From the NCBI RefSeq assembly GCF_900156055.1, contig NZ_FTMQ01000001.1:682001-746000 (forward strand): a DNA stretch of 64,000 bases, written 5' to 3'. Of this stretch, positions 1 to 10,622 are shown in pieces. Numbering within the stretch: position 1 is the stretch's first letter; every line of letters starts with the position of its first letter. Made by a program: the position numbers and the translations under genes. Below the pieces are notes generated by a model, which saw only the letters and a list, made by a program, of their open reading frames with translations, did not search any database and was not told the origin of the DNA. This DNA is from Rhizobium sp. RU33A. GTDB taxonomy: Bacteria > Pseudomonadota > Alphaproteobacteria > Rhizobiales > Rhizobiaceae.

Positions 1-2
1 TC

Positions 3-293
3 GAGCCGTCGTCGATGTTCCCGACCTCGGCCGTCTTTCGCGCAGGCCTTGCGTCCTTTACCAAGCTCTTCGCCGATACCTATGCGGGTGAAAACATAAG
101 GATGAACAATGTCCTTCCCGGCTGGATCGACAGCCTGCCCGCGACCGAGGAGCGGCGTGATGGTGTGCCGATGAAACGCTACGGTACGAGCGAGGAAATC
201 GCGGCCACGATCGCCTTCCTCGCCTCCGATGGTGCGGCTTACATCACGGGCCAGAACCTCAAGGTCGATGGCGGGTTGACTCGTCACGTTTGA
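3..293 (+). CDS. SDR family oxidoreductase, C-terminal part (cut by window start)
   Basis: The reading frame is open to the left edge, so this is the 3' end of a longer gene. The visible 97 residues match the C-terminal third of a classical short-chain dehydrogenase/reductase: an FRAGLASFTKLFA helix after the catalytic region, the IRMNNVLPGW segment, and the terminal pattern of an ASDGAAYITGQ stretch followed by VDGGLTRHV. The YxxxK catalytic pair and the Rossmann fold lie outside the window. The substrate cannot be told from this part. A first ATG at 15 is internal and should not be taken as the start. Confidence 0.85.
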   Translation, partial: EPSSMFPTSAVFRAGLASFTKLFADTYAGENIRMNNVLPGWIDSLPATEERRDGVPMKRYGTSEEIAATIAFLASDGAAYITGQNLKVDGGLTRHV

Positions 294-478
294 AACTATC
301 TCGACGCCGCGCCCGGAAATGTCACAAAGGACCTCCGGGCGTAAACCTCTTGGTTACCAAACTTCTTCATTCTTTAGGACAGCCGACAGGACGACCACCG
401 TGCATCCTGTCCCAGTAAAGCCGGTTTCCGCTGCTAGGCGACCGGTTCTCCGAGTTTTGGTAAGCGAGTTCAGGTATC

Positions 479-1810
479 ATGGCGTCCTTGACCCCTCAGG
501 TCATCGGTGGCGATCGCGCCGCCGTTCAAAAGACAAAGTCGCGCAGAAACAAGCGCGGCTCCAGCCTGCCGACGGTCTTGGGCATTTCACTGGCCTGCCT
601 CTTCTGGGGCACCGCGAGCCTTGCCGTTATCAAGGGGCTTTCATCCTCGACGATCCAGGCACCGACCATGGCTGGCTACAGCCTGCCGAAGCCGGATCTC
701 GCCCTGTCGAAGCCGCTTCCGCCCCGAGCCATACCGACGCCATCGGCGGATTTTGCGGCCCTTGACGAGATGCGCAACCGCTTTGCAGAGGCGATCGCCG
801 CTACCGACCATCTGGGCCTGCTGATGCTGCCTGCGGCCATGCAGCTTGCAGAGGTCGACAAGTCCGACCGCCTGCTCCTCGCCCGCGTGGAAAGCGTTGT
901 CGGCGCACAGGAGATTGCGGTGTTGCGCGAAGCGCTGGCTCAAGCGGAAGCTGGGCGGCAGCAGGCGGCCCTTGCCACGGCTGCCCATGAACGCCGCAGC
1001 GACAGGGACGACGTTGATCCCGTCGTCACCGCCTCCATCGCAAGGAACACCGCCGAGACAGCACCTGTTGCCCTCGGTTACGCGGCAACGCCAAGCGCAT
1101 CCGACACGATGGCTGCGGCCGATCCGCGCGCAGAGCCCTTCGAAGAGCTCCTTTCAGCACCGCAGACCGAAGATCACGGTGCGCTGCCGGATGATGGCCC
1201 TGTTCCGGGTTCCAAGCCGCAAGCCAAACCGCGCGTCGAACGCGTGCCCGCTCCAGAAGCGCCTCTTGCCGCCACCACGCCGGAGAAGCCGAAGAAGAAG
1301 ACGCTGTTCGGCATGCTGGCCTACGCCAAGCCGGACAATCCTGTCACCACCGATGACGGGGCAGGGGGAATCTTCAACCGCAAGAACAGCATGCCTGGTC
1401 CAGGTAGCCGCATCGCCGTCTATGTGATCGAGGATTCCGTCGTGCACATGCCCAATGGCGAGAAGCTGCGCGCCCACTCCGGTCGTGGCCACATGCGCGA
1501 CAATCCCAAATACGTGCATGTGAAGAACATGGGGCCGACGCCACCCAACGTTTACAAGCTGCGCATGCGCGAAGCCCGTTTCCATGGCATCGAGGCCATT
1601 CGCATGAATCCTGTCGGCGATGCCAAGATGTATAACCGCGACGGCTTTCTGACCCACACTTACCTGTTGCGCCGTCGTGGCGACAGCTCAGGCTGTGTCG
1701 TCTTCGAAGACTACAACAAGTTCCTCAATGCCTATAAGCGGGGAAATGTCCATACCTTGATCGTCGTGCCCAGCATGCGGGAACTACCGAAATACATGGC
1801 GATGCTCTGA
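479..1810 (+). CDS. Membrane-anchored DUF2778 (Tlde1-like) domain protein
   Basis: This 443-residue protein starts with a basic cytoplasmic segment (KSRRNKRG), has one membrane helix at about residues 29-50 and then a long Pro/Ala-rich linker of roughly 230 residues. The C-terminal 140 residues match DUF2778, the fold of the Tlde1 L,D-transpeptidase-type effectors: HSGRG with His333, GPTPPNVYKLRMR, FHGIEAIRMNP, YNRDGFLTH and SSGCVVF with Cys406. The His and Cys are the expected catalytic pair. The anchor puts the domain in the periplasm, so a role in peptidoglycan trimming or exchange is the best inference. No type VI secretion genes lie nearby. It is followed by a strong terminator at 1813-1847. 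Confidence 0.72.
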   Translation: MASLTPQVIGGDRAAVQKTKSRRNKRGSSLPTVLGISLACLFWGTASLAVIKGLSSSTIQAPTMAGYSLPKPDLALSKPLPPRAIPTPSADFAALDEMRNRFAEAIAATDHLGLLMLPAAMQLAEVDKSDRLLLARVESVVGAQEIAVLREALAQAEAGRQQAALATAAHERRSDRDDVDPVVTASIARNTAETAPVALGYAATPSASDTMAAADPRAEPFEELLSAPQTEDHGALPDDGPVPGSKPQAKPRVERVPAPEAPLAATTPEKPKKKTLFGMLAYAKPDNPVTTDDGAGGIFNRKNSMPGPGSRIAVYVIEDSVVHMPNGEKLRAHSGRGHMRDNPKYVHVKNMGPTPPNVYKLRMREARFHGIEAIRMNPVGDAKMYNRDGFLTHTYLLRRRGDSSGCVVFEDYNKFLNAYKRGNVHTLIVVPSMRELPKYMAML

Positions 1811-1812
1811 TG

Positions 1813-1847
1813 AAAAGGCCTCCGCGATGATCTCGCGGAGGCCTTTT
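1813..1847. terminator. Bidirectional terminator between convergent genes
   Basis: Two perfect 15-base arms (1813-1827 and 1833-1847) around a 5-base loop. The arms begin with AAAA and end with TTTT, so the hairpin can stop transcription from the DUF2778 gene on the plus strand and from the DUF4394 gene on the minus strand. Confidence 0.9.
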
Positions 1848-1897
1848 CGCTTTGCTTGGCCGGAGCCTGTCGATCCAGGCTCCATGTAAGTCTTGGC

Positions 1898-2683
1898 TTA
1901 CATCGCCGGGATAACCGTGATCGACTTGATCGCCGCAGGCGCGCCCGTGATGTCGCCGGCCTTCGTTGCTGCACCGGTTTCCAGGTTGACTGTGTAGAGC
2001 GCGCTATCGGCGACGAGCCAGGCGGTGTTCATGCCGTCGGCGCCCGCCTCGATATCGAAGGCATAGGTCGTCGGCATGCCCTCGATACCCAGCTTGCCGA
2101 TTGCCTTCAGTGTTCCGTCATTCGGCTTGGTCTGCTGGATCAGAGCGCCAATCGTCGCGTCGATGTTGTACATCGCAGTCGTTTCCGGCTTGCCCACAGA
2201 ATTCGTATAGGCGGCTGCCACGGTGTTCGGCGTCTCGCCCTTGTGCATGTCACCCTCTTCGAAGACAAGGCTGCCGTCGACGGTCACGGCACCCGTGTCG
2301 GGGTGGACGCGATGATTGGTGGTGCCGGTCATGTAGCGCAGCCGGTCGGCCGCTGGGTTGAAGTTCACGACGACAGGCGCATCGCCGATCGTCAGCGGCT
2401 TGTCCATCTTGGCCAGTTCCGTGGCGGCGCCGGTTTCCGGATCGATGGTGACGATGACGTTGTCTGCCGTCACGCCGACGATGGTCTGATTGGCCGGGCG
2501 ATAATCGATGCCGACGAGGCGCTCGACACCAGTGACGTCCATCGACTTGCTGATCGCGGGGTTTGCAGTGTCGAACATCACGAGCGTCTTGTCGCCTGCG
2601 AGACCGACGACCTGAGCGGCCTGGGCGCCAAAGGCCGTAAGGGCGGTGGCGGCTGCGAGGCTGAGGATACGGATGCTGGTCAT
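1898..2683 (-). CDS. Secreted DUF4394 domain protein
   Basis: The 261-residue product has a signal peptide (ILSLAAATALTAFGAQA, cleaved near residue 22) and a repetitive beta-propeller-like body with recurring VGIDYRP, VTIDPETGAA, FNPAADRLRY and VNLETGAAT units. This is the pattern of DUF4394, a periplasmic or extracellular family of unknown function. I chose ATG 2683 because it starts the signal peptide and follows GGGAGA; the frame runs further upstream but crosses the promoter. The gene diverges from an ECF sigma operon and shares a mirror-image promoter element with it (2739-2817), so it is probably a target of that sigma factor. Confidence 0.8.
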   Translation of the reverse strand: MTSIRILSLAAATALTAFGAQAAQVVGLAGDKTLVMFDTANPAISKSMDVTGVERLVGIDYRPANQTIVGVTADNVIVTIDPETGAATELAKMDKPLTIGDAPVVVNFNPAADRLRYMTGTTNHRVHPDTGAVTVDGSLVFEEGDMHKGETPNTVAAAYTNSVGKPETTAMYNIDATIGALIQQTKPNDGTLKAIGKLGIEGMPTTYAFDIEAGADGMNTAWLVADSALYTVNLETGAATKAGDITGAPAAIKSITVIPAM

Positions 2684-2738
2684 GGAAAACTCTCCCGTTA
2701 GGATGGTGGCGACACCGATCTGGTGCCTCCTGATCTCA

Positions 2739-2817
2739 AGACACGCGGCAGATGCCGATTGGATGCAGACGTCAGAAGTTTTTTTCTTCTGCATCCAGAA
2801 TCGGACTTCGCGTGTCT
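2739..2817. promoter_or_regulatory. Twin divergent ECF-type promoters
   Basis: Two inverted copies of the same composite element face away from each other. Read outward, each has TCTGCATCC, then 14 or 15 bases containing AATCGG, then CGTGTCT. The plus copy is 2788-2817 and the minus copy 2769-2739. The GCATCC and CGTGTCT blocks sit where ECF -35 and -10 elements would be, and they point to the sigma gene (plus) and the DUF4394 gene (minus). A CAGAAG-T7-CTTCTG hairpin (2773-2791) lies between them. The promoter role is inferred from symmetry and position. Confidence 0.7.
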
Positions 2818-2945
2818 CCGAAAAGAAGGAGAAAGTCATGGACGTGGCGATAACGAGCGGCAGTTCTTCGGCGGGTGCATGTGGTGCAGGTTGCCAAATC
2901 AGACGGGTGAGCTACTTTCCGCGCAGGTTCTTGGAAGGAAGCTGG

Positions 2946-3497
2946 ATGGAGAATGAGCAGGATAAACTCGGTGCGGCGCTGAAAGCCTGTGCTGCGGGCG
3001 ATCGCAAGGGCCTGGCCCTGATCTACGAGAGCGAGGCCCCTCGCATGGTCACGGTGGCTGAGCGCATCCTGCGCCGCCACGATCTGGCGGAGGAAATCGT
3101 CCAGGAAGCTTTCCTGCAGATCTGGAACAAGGCCTGGCAGTACGATCCGTCGCGCGGTTCCGCGCGCGGATGGATCTTTGCAATTGTTCGGTCACGCTCG
3201 CTGAATGCACTCCGGGATGGCGGGCGGGAAGATCTGACCGAAACGGACAGCCTAGAGCGGCTGCAGGATGAGGGCGCGGATGCCCTCTATCACGATCTGT
3301 TCGATCAGCTGGATACCGCAAGTCGCTTGCGTGCCTGTCTCGGACGGCTCGACGGGCTGCGCCGCAAGACGGTCATGATGGCTTACGTGTCCGGCTACAG
3401 CCACGGTGAGATCGCCGGTCGATTGAAATTGCCGCTCGGGACCGCCAAGGCCTGGATCCGCCGCTCGCTGGTGGCGCTGAGGGAGTGCATGGCATGA
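2946..3497 (+). CDS. ECF-family RNA polymerase sigma factor
   Basis: This 183-residue protein has the two ECF regions. Region 2 lies at about residues 25-90, with DLAEEIVQEAFLQIW, YDPSRGSARGWIFAIVRSR and LNALR. Region 4 lies at about 125-180, with MAYVSGYSHGEIAGRLKLP and GTAKAWIRRSL. It directs polymerase to a small regulon and is probably held by the anti-sigma factor encoded next, whose start overlaps its stop (ATGA). ATG 2946 follows GGAAG and gives a normal ECF length. An in-frame ATG at 2838 has an excellent AAGGAG and lies about 20 bases past the putative -10, so a form with 36 extra residues is a real alternative. Confidence 0.88.
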   Translation: MENEQDKLGAALKACAAGDRKGLALIYESEAPRMVTVAERILRRHDLAEEIVQEAFLQIWNKAWQYDPSRGSARGWIFAIVRSRSLNALRDGGREDLTETDSLERLQDEGADALYHDLFDQLDTASRLRACLGRLDGLRRKTVMMAYVSGYSHGEIAGRLKLPLGTAKAWIRRSLVALRECMA

Positions 3498-4201
3498 GCA
3501 CATGGCACACTTTAGCCGAACGCGCCGATGCTTATGTTCTCGGACTGATGGACGAGGACGAGCATCGTTCGACCGAAACCGAGCTGGAACACGACGAGAG
3601 CCTCGCCCGTGCCGTTGCCGTGTCGCGTGATAAGTTCCTGGAGCTCGACCTCGTCGGCCCGACCGCGAGCGTCTCTCCCGATCTCTGGGCAAGGATTGAA
3701 CGACAGCTTGGTCCGCAGGAGCGACCGAAGAGCGCCGCCGCTCCGCCAGCGGCTGCCAACGACAATGGCCTCTCCTGGTGGCGAGGTTTCGGTCTGTCGG
3801 CTGCGGCCGCCTCGCTGCTGCTCGTCGGTGCCTTGTCCTACGCCCTCCTCGGTCGGGCGGAGCCGCAGGTCATCGCCGTCCTGATGAATGAGCAGGGCGA
3901 GCCGGTCGTGATGATCGAGGATTTCGGCAATGACACGGCCAAGGTGATCCCGCTCTCCGACGTGTCCGTGGCAGCTGACCAGTCTCTGCAGCTCTGGACG
4001 CTGCCGTCAAGCGATACCGGACCGGTATCGCTTGGCGTTCTCGACGGCTGGCGGACGGCAACGGTCGAAGGGCCGGATCTTCCCGGCCCGATCGAGGAGC
4101 AGCTTTACGAGATCACAGTGGAGCCGCTGGGTGGATCGCCGACGGGCAAGCCGACAGGCCCCATCCTGGGCAAGGGCTTTGCAAAGATGCCGCGCCCATG
4201 A
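3494..4201 (+). CDS. RskA-type anti-sigma factor
   Basis: The 235-residue product has an N-terminal cytoplasmic anti-sigma segment (ADAYVLGLMDEDEH), one membrane helix at about residues 95-118 (FGLSAAAASLLLVGALSYALL) and a periplasmic RskA domain with LQLWTLP and LYEITVEPLGGSPTGKPTGPIL. Such proteins hold their cognate ECF sigma at the membrane until a signal releases it. ATG 3494 overlaps the sigma stop codon, indicating translational coupling; a GTG at 3485 is possible but less likely. There is no zinc-binding HxxxCxxC motif, which fits RskA rather than the ZAS class. The releasing signal is unknown. Confidence 0.87.
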   Translation: MSTWHTLAERADAYVLGLMDEDEHRSTETELEHDESLARAVAVSRDKFLELDLVGPTASVSPDLWARIERQLGPQERPKSAAAPPAAANDNGLSWWRGFGLSAAAASLLLVGALSYALLGRAEPQVIAVLMNEQGEPVVMIEDFGNDTAKVIPLSDVSVAADQSLQLWTLPSSDTGPVSLGVLDGWRTATVEGPDLPGPIEEQLYEITVEPLGGSPTGKPTGPILGKGFAKMPRP

Positions 4202-4208
4202 GTGTGGC

Positions 4209-4233
4209 GTCGCGCCCGGCATGCGGGCGCGAC
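4209..4233. terminator. GC-rich hairpin between convergent genes
   Basis: A perfect 10-base stem (GTCGCGCCCG and its complement) with loop GCATG lies just after the anti-sigma stop codon, between convergent genes. It has no clear T-tract, so it may be a weak or bidirectional terminator. Confidence 0.55.
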
Positions 4234-4244
4234 CCTTGTCAGGC

Positions 4245-6041
4245 TCAGAACTCCTGCCACTCATCCTGCTTGAGAGCGGCGTTTCCATGCGTCTGCGCCG
4301 GCCGTGCCGGTGCGCGCCGTGGTGCTGCTGCCGGGCTGGACGGCGTGTGAGCGCGTGTCGCACCATGGGATGCTGACGTCGTCCCCTGCTGGCCGGTATA
4401 GTGCCTGCCGAGGGTAAAGCGGGAGATGAACTGGCGAAGCCGCTGTGTCTCCGTTGCCAGCGTGGCGCTTGCGGCGTTGGACTCTTCCACCATCGCGGCG
4501 TTCTGCTGGGTGACCTGGTCCATCTGATTGACCGCCGAGTTGACCTCGGAGAGACCGGTCGCCTGCTCGCGTGCAGAGCTGGCGATGGCCTGCATGTGGT
4601 CGTTGACCGCAACAATGTTGTCCTGGATCGTCTTCAAGGCCTCACCGGTCTCGCTGACCAGCTTGACGCCGTTCTTGACTTCTTCGGAGGAGTTGCGGAT
4701 TAGCTCTTTGATCTCCTTCGCAGCGCCGGCGGACCGCTGGGCGAGCTCGCGGACTTCCTGGGCGACCACGGCAAAGCCCTTGCCGGCTTCGCCGGCCCGA
4801 GCCGCTTCGACGCCGGCATTGAGCGCCAGCAGGTTCGTCTGGAAGGCGATCTCGTCAATCACCCCGATGATATTGGAGATCTGGTTAGACGACTGCTCGA
4901 TGCGCGCCATGGCCCCCACGGCCTCTGCAACAATCTGGCCGGACCGCGTCGCGCTCGTATCGGCAGCCTGGGTGGCGTGACGGGCTTCTTCGGCGCGCTT
5001 CGAGGCGTTGTTGACGTTGACGGTGATCTGGTCGAGGGCCGCTGCCGTCTCCTCGAGCGAAGCCGCCTGCTGTTCTGTGCGCTTCGACAGGTCTTCGGCG
5101 CTTGTGCTGATCTCGCGGCTACCGCTGTCGATCATATCCGTCGACTGGGCGACCGCGCCGAGCGTGGTCGCGAGCTGCATTATGGCGTCGTTGAGATTGG
5201 TTCTGAGAGCCTCGAAATCCTGTGCGAAGGGCTTGTCCAACGTGAAGCTCACATCCCCATCCGCCATCTTGCCGAGCGCCATGCCGATGGTGTTGACCGC
5301 ATGAACTCGGTCACTGACATCGGTCGCAAACTTCACAACCTTGATGACATTGCCCTTTTCGTCGGTGATCGGGTTGTAGGATGCGTTGAGGAAGAGCTTG
5401 CGGCCGCCTTTGCCGTAACGCGTGATGTCGCCGATCCGCGGGCGGTTCGAGCGAAGTTCTGACCACAGCGTCGCGAATTCGTGATCGCCCTCTGCACCGT
5501 CTGCAAGAAACAAGCGATGCGACTTGCTCCTGATTTCGGTCAGCGAATATCCGGTCGCATTGAGGAAATTCTCGTTGGCAGCCACGACCTCGCCTTCAGG
5601 CGTGAACTCAATCACCGCCTGTGCGCGACCGATGGCTTGAAGCTGGCCCTTGTAGTCGAGGTTTTGCAACCGTTCCTTGGCATTGGCCCATTCGACGACG
5701 AAGCCGGTGGTTTTTGCTCCACTCTTCAACGGCGTAACGATCAGGTCGAAAGCCCGGTGGCCGACCCAGATGGTCGCCTTGTGCTGGTTCTTCAGGCTCG
5801 ACAGCATGTTGCGCTGATGGCCGGGATCTTTGTGGAAGATGTCGATATTGCTGCCGATCAGCCTGTCGAAGTCGAAGCGAGGCAATTCCTTTTTCAGGTC
5901 GCTCTCAGCTTCCTTCAGCATCTGCTTCGTGGCGGTGTTCATGTAGCGGATATTGAGTTTGTCATCCGCGATCATGATGTTCGCGGTAATGACTTCAAGC
6001 GATTCGAGCTGTGCGCGGTTGTTTGTAGACAGTCCAAACAT
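4245..6041 (-). CDS. Soluble PAS-PAS methyl-accepting chemotaxis protein
   Basis: This 598-residue protein has two PAS domains (about residues 12-110 and 125-240; [19 protein letters not shown] and [19 protein letters not shown]), a HAMP-like linker, and a methyl-accepting signalling domain with the conserved hairpin tip ([21 protein letters not shown]). There is no membrane segment, so it should sense an intracellular or redox-type cue and signal through CheA/CheW. The C-terminus ends in DEWQEF, which resembles the xWxxF tether for CheR/CheB. ATG 6041 begins the first PAS; the open frame upstream lacks domain content. No other che genes are present in the window. Confidence 0.9.
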   Translation of the reverse strand: MFGLSTNNRAQLESLEVITANIMIADDKLNIRYMNTATKQMLKEAESDLKKELPRFDFDRLIGSNIDIFHKDPGHQRNMLSSLKNQHKATIWVGHRAFDLIVTPLKSGAKTTGFVVEWANAKERLQNLDYKGQLQAIGRAQAVIEFTPEGEVVAANENFLNATGYSLTEIRSKSHRLFLADGAEGDHEFATLWSELRSNRPRIGDITRYGKGGRKLFLNASYNPITDEKGNVIKVVKFATDVSDRVHAVNTIGMALGKMADGDVSFTLDKPFAQDFEALRTNLNDAIMQLATTLGAVAQSTDMIDSGSREISTSAEDLSKRTEQQAASLEETAAALDQITVNVNNASKRAEEARHATQAADTSATRSGQIVAEAVGAMARIEQSSNQISNIIGVIDEIAFQTNLLALNAGVEAARAGEAGKGFAVVAQEVRELAQRSAGAAKEIKELIRNSSEEVKNGVKLVSETGEALKTIQDNIVAVNDHMQAIASSAREQATGLSEVNSAVNQMDQVTQQNAAMVEESNAASATLATETQRLRQFISRFTLGRHYTGQQGTTSASHGATRAHTPSSPAAAPRRAPARPAQTHGNAALKQDEWQEF

Positions 6042-6263
6042 AGTGCCTTGGTCCTTTGGCCAATTTCCTTCTCCAGAAACCGGACGGCGCATCCAAAAGG
6101 TAGACAAAGGGCGAAGGTGCTATCGCAGAATCGTCGATTTTGTATAACTTGTTGTTATCGCGTTTGTTTCCGTACCAAGATATACAAAATTAGTAGTGTC
6201 GAATTTGTTAAAATGAACAGGGGCGTTGACGCTGCCTAACGAGAACTGTCAATCTGAATAGAC

Positions 6264-6290
6264 AAAAGGCCGCGATTACTCGCGGCCCTT
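6264..6290 (-). terminator. Terminator of the zwf-pgl-edd operon
   Basis: On the minus strand a GGCCGCGA stem with a 4-base loop (6268-6287) is followed by TTTT. It lies about 30 bases beyond the edd stop codon. Confidence 0.85.
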
Positions 6291-6316
6291 GAGCTTAACT
6301 CTACGAATTGAGGCGC

Positions 6317-8134
6317 TTAGAACAGGACGCTTGCGCCCTGGTCAGCAGGCCCGGCGATCCGGCGGAAGCTCGCAAACAGCTCGCGGCCCATCCCGAATTC
6401 GTTGTCGTCGAGATTGGCGGTCGCAAGCGGGCGGGCGTTGAACTCAGCCGCATCGACCAGAACTTCGAGCGTGCCGGCAATGGCATCGAGCCGGACAATA
6501 TCGCCATCCTTGATCTTGGCGATAGCGCCGCCATCGACGGCTTCAGGCGTCAGGTGGATCGCTGCTGGGATCTTGCCTGAAGCGCCGGACATGCGCCCGT
6601 CGGTGACAAGCGCCACCTTGAAGCCGCGATCCTGCAACACGCCGAGCGGTGGCGTCAGGCGGTGCAGTTCCGGCATGCCATTGGCTTTGGGACCCTGGAA
6701 GCGGACGACAGCGATGAAGTCCTTTTCCAGCTTGCCGGCCTTGAAAGCATCCTGCAGTTCCTGCTGGTCGTTGAAAACGATCGCGGGGGCTTCGATGACA
6801 TGGCGCTCGGGCTTCACGGCCGAGATCTTGATGACCGCCTTGCCGAGATTGCCGGTCAGCATCTTCAACCCGCCATTTGCCTGGAACGGCTTGTCGATCG
6901 TGGTCAGCACCTTCGGATCGGCACTCTCCTCGGCGGACGGCGAGCGATGCACGGTGCCGTCTTCGGCAAGCTTGGGGTCGATCGTATAGGCGGCGAGACC
7001 CTGACCATAGACAGTGCGGACATCGTCATGCACGTAGCCGGCCTTCAGCAGCTGCTTGATCAGGAAGCCCATGCCGCCTGCGGCATGGAAATGGTTCACG
7101 TCGGCAAGCCCGTTCGGATAGACGCGGGCGAGCAGCGGCACGATGTCGGAAAGCTCCGAAATATCCTGCCAGGTGAGCTGGATGCCGCCGGCGCGCGCCA
7201 TGGCGATCAGGTGGATCGTGTGGTTGGTAGAGCCGCCGGTCGCATGCAGGCCGACCACGCCGTTGACGATCGAGCGTTCGTCGATCATCTCGCCGGCCGG
7301 TGTGAACTCGTTGCCGAGTGCTGTAATCGCCAGCGCCCGCTTGGTCGCTTCCTTGGTCAGCGCATCGCGCAGCGGCGTGCCCGGATTGATGAAGGAGGCG
7401 CCGGGCAGGTGGAAGCCCATGATCTCCATCAGCATCTGGTTGGAATTGGCCGTACCGTAGAAGGTGCAGGTTCCGGGGCCGTGATAGGACTTCGATTCCG
7501 CTTCGAGCAGTTCCGCACGCCCGACCTTGCCTTCGGCATAGAGCTGGCGGATGCGCGATTTCTCGTCGTTCGGCAAACCCGTCGTCATCGGTCCGGCTGG
7601 AACGAATACGGCGGGCAGGTGGCCGAAGGTGAGGGCAGCGATCATCAGACCGGGCACGATCTTGTCGCAGACGCCGAGATAAACGGAGCTGTCGAACATG
7701 TTGTGCGATAGGCCGATGGCCGCCGACATCGCGATCGCGTCGCGCGAAAAGAGCGACAGCTCCATGCCCGGCTGGCCCTGGGTCACGCCGTCGCACATCG
7801 CGGGAACGCCACCCGCCACCTGTGCCACGCCACCGACTTCAGAGGCGGCCTGGCGGATCAGTGCCGGATAGGTCTCGAAGGGCTGGTGGGCCGAGAGCAT
7901 GTCGTTATAGGCGGTGATAATGCCAAGGTTCGGCACCACGTCACCGGCCAGCGCTTCCTTGTCCCTGGGCGAACAGACGGCGAAGCCATGGGCGAGGTTG
8001 CCGCATGACAGCGTCGAGCGGTGTACGCCCTTGGAGATCGCCCGACGTGTGCGGTCGAGATAGGCTTCGCGGGTCGGCTTGGAGCGCTCGACGATCCGTT
8101 TGGTGATGGCTTCGATGCGGCTGTCTGCACTCAT
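6317..8134 (-). CDS. edd: Phosphogluconate dehydratase
   Basis: Edd dehydrates 6-phosphogluconate to 2-keto-3-deoxy-6-phosphogluconate, the committed Entner-Doudoroff step. The 605-residue length is standard. The IlvD/Edd family signature is clear: [19 protein letters not shown] around a cluster-ligand cysteine, [29 protein letters not shown] and [22 protein letters not shown]. These enzymes carry an oxygen-sensitive iron-sulfur cluster. ATG 8134 follows GAGGAG; the frame upstream has no family homology. It is the last gene of the minus-strand set zwf, pgl, edd, with a 121-base gap after pgl. The next enzyme, Eda aldolase, is not in the window. Confidence 0.97.
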   Translation of the reverse strand: MSADSRIEAITKRIVERSKPTREAYLDRTRRAISKGVHRSTLSCGNLAHGFAVCSPRDKEALAGDVVPNLGIITAYNDMLSAHQPFETYPALIRQAASEVGGVAQVAGGVPAMCDGVTQGQPGMELSLFSRDAIAMSAAIGLSHNMFDSSVYLGVCDKIVPGLMIAALTFGHLPAVFVPAGPMTTGLPNDEKSRIRQLYAEGKVGRAELLEAESKSYHGPGTCTFYGTANSNQMLMEIMGFHLPGASFINPGTPLRDALTKEATKRALAITALGNEFTPAGEMIDERSIVNGVVGLHATGGSTNHTIHLIAMARAGGIQLTWQDISELSDIVPLLARVYPNGLADVNHFHAAGGMGFLIKQLLKAGYVHDDVRTVYGQGLAAYTIDPKLAEDGTVHRSPSAEESADPKVLTTIDKPFQANGGLKMLTGNLGKAVIKISAVKPERHVIEAPAIVFNDQQELQDAFKAGKLEKDFIAVVRFQGPKANGMPELHRLTPPLGVLQDRGFKVALVTDGRMSGASGKIPAAIHLTPEAVDGGAIAKIKDGDIVRLDAIAGTLEVLVDAAEFNARPLATANLDDNEFGMGRELFASFRRIAGPADQGASVLF

Positions 8135-8255
8135 GAGATATGGCTCCTCATCTGGCGCGGGCGCTGAGGCGCACATCGCGCAAAGGCCTCCTCGGCCGTG
8201 AAACTCGTCTTATGCGCATCACCTGCCGAAAGCTCCGGCAGGCGAGGGCTCTCCC

Positions 8256-8954
8256 TCAGGGCGCCCAGTAGATGTCGGTTGCGGTCTGGGCCCGTTCAAG
8301 AACGGCCCGGATCGGCATGTCTGCCTCGTCCGTGCTGGCAAGCGCCTTCTCCAGCACAGCCTTCTTTTCGGCACCCTCAATGTGAACCACGAGAAGGCCG
8401 GCATCGTGAAGCGCCGAGAAGGAGAGGGTGAGGCGAGCCTCGCCCGCCCCCGGCGCTTCCATGGTCATGACGCGGCGCGGCAGCGAAAGATCAAGTGCTG
8501 CAGCAAGGTGATCGCCGCCGGGGAAGAAGGAGGCGGTATGCCCATCCGTCCCCATGCCGAGGATCGCTACGTCGAAAGGTTGGTTCATGCCGGGCACGAT
8601 CCCGGACGCTGTCTTTGCAGCATCCTCGATCGTTGCCTCGGGACGGTAGAGCGGCACAAATTCCGCCGCCACCGCTTCATTCTTCAGAAGGTGCGTCTTG
8701 ACCAGCAGATGGTTCGAACGCGGATTGTCTTCGGGCACGAAACGTTCGTCGACCAGGGTGACTTTCACTTTGGTCCAGTCGAGGATGCGTGTCGACAGCG
8801 CCTCGAAGAAAGCCTTGGGCGTCGAGCCGCCCGAGACCGCGAGCGTTGCTTCGCCGCGCTCGGCAATCGCAGCCGACAAGGCCGAAGCCACGGTATCGGC
8901 GAGACCAGCCGCAAGAGCGGCTCCGTTCTCGAATATCTTCATCTGATACGCCAT
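8256..8954 (-). CDS. pgl: 6-phosphogluconolactonase
   Basis: Pgl (DevB type) hydrolyses 6-phosphoglucono-lactone to 6-phosphogluconate. The 232-residue protein shows the family landmarks LAVSGGSTPKAFFEALS, VTLVDERFVPEDNPRSNHLL, the AILGMGTDGHTASFFPGG phosphate/catalytic segment and RLTLSF. It lies 11 bases after zwf and is surely co-transcribed with it. A small hairpin (CCTGCCG arms, 8222-8242) in the gap before edd could modulate downstream expression, but it has no T-run. Confidence 0.96.
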   Translation of the reverse strand: MAYQMKIFENGAALAAGLADTVASALSAAIAERGEATLAVSGGSTPKAFFEALSTRILDWTKVKVTLVDERFVPEDNPRSNHLLVKTHLLKNEAVAAEFVPLYRPEATIEDAAKTASGIVPGMNQPFDVAILGMGTDGHTASFFPGGDHLAAALDLSLPRRVMTMEAPGAGEARLTLSFSALHDAGLLVVHIEGAEKKAVLEKALASTDEADMPIRAVLERAQTATDIYWAP

Positions 8955-8965
8955 TGGTCCGGGCC

Positions 8966-10438
<1,473 letters not shown>

Positions 10439-10490
10439 GCGCATCTCTCGTTCGGCAAATTCGTTGGACAGGTTCTAATCTAATCGATTT

Positions 10491-10514
10491 AAAAAAGCCA
10501 CCCCGACCGGGTGG
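10491..10514 (-). terminator. Terminator of the puuA-puuB (copy 1) unit
   Basis: The minus strand reads CCACCC, a short loop, GGGTGG, then GC and TTTTTT. It follows the PuuB-like stop codon by about 110 bases and insulates zwf from it. Confidence 0.8.
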
Positions 10515-10622
10515 AAATTGTCTTTGGGTGGCGCAGGAAGGATGAACAAAGTGTGTTCTGCGACAATCAAACACACCTGTCGGCACCCAGTATGCATGGC
10601 ACCGGCAAGTGGCACTCATGTG

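Noticed and set aside
2646..2945. A longer N-terminus for the sigma factor starting at 2646
   Set aside because: That stretch overlaps the DUF4394 gene start and the divergent promoters; starts at 2838 or 2946 explain the data better.
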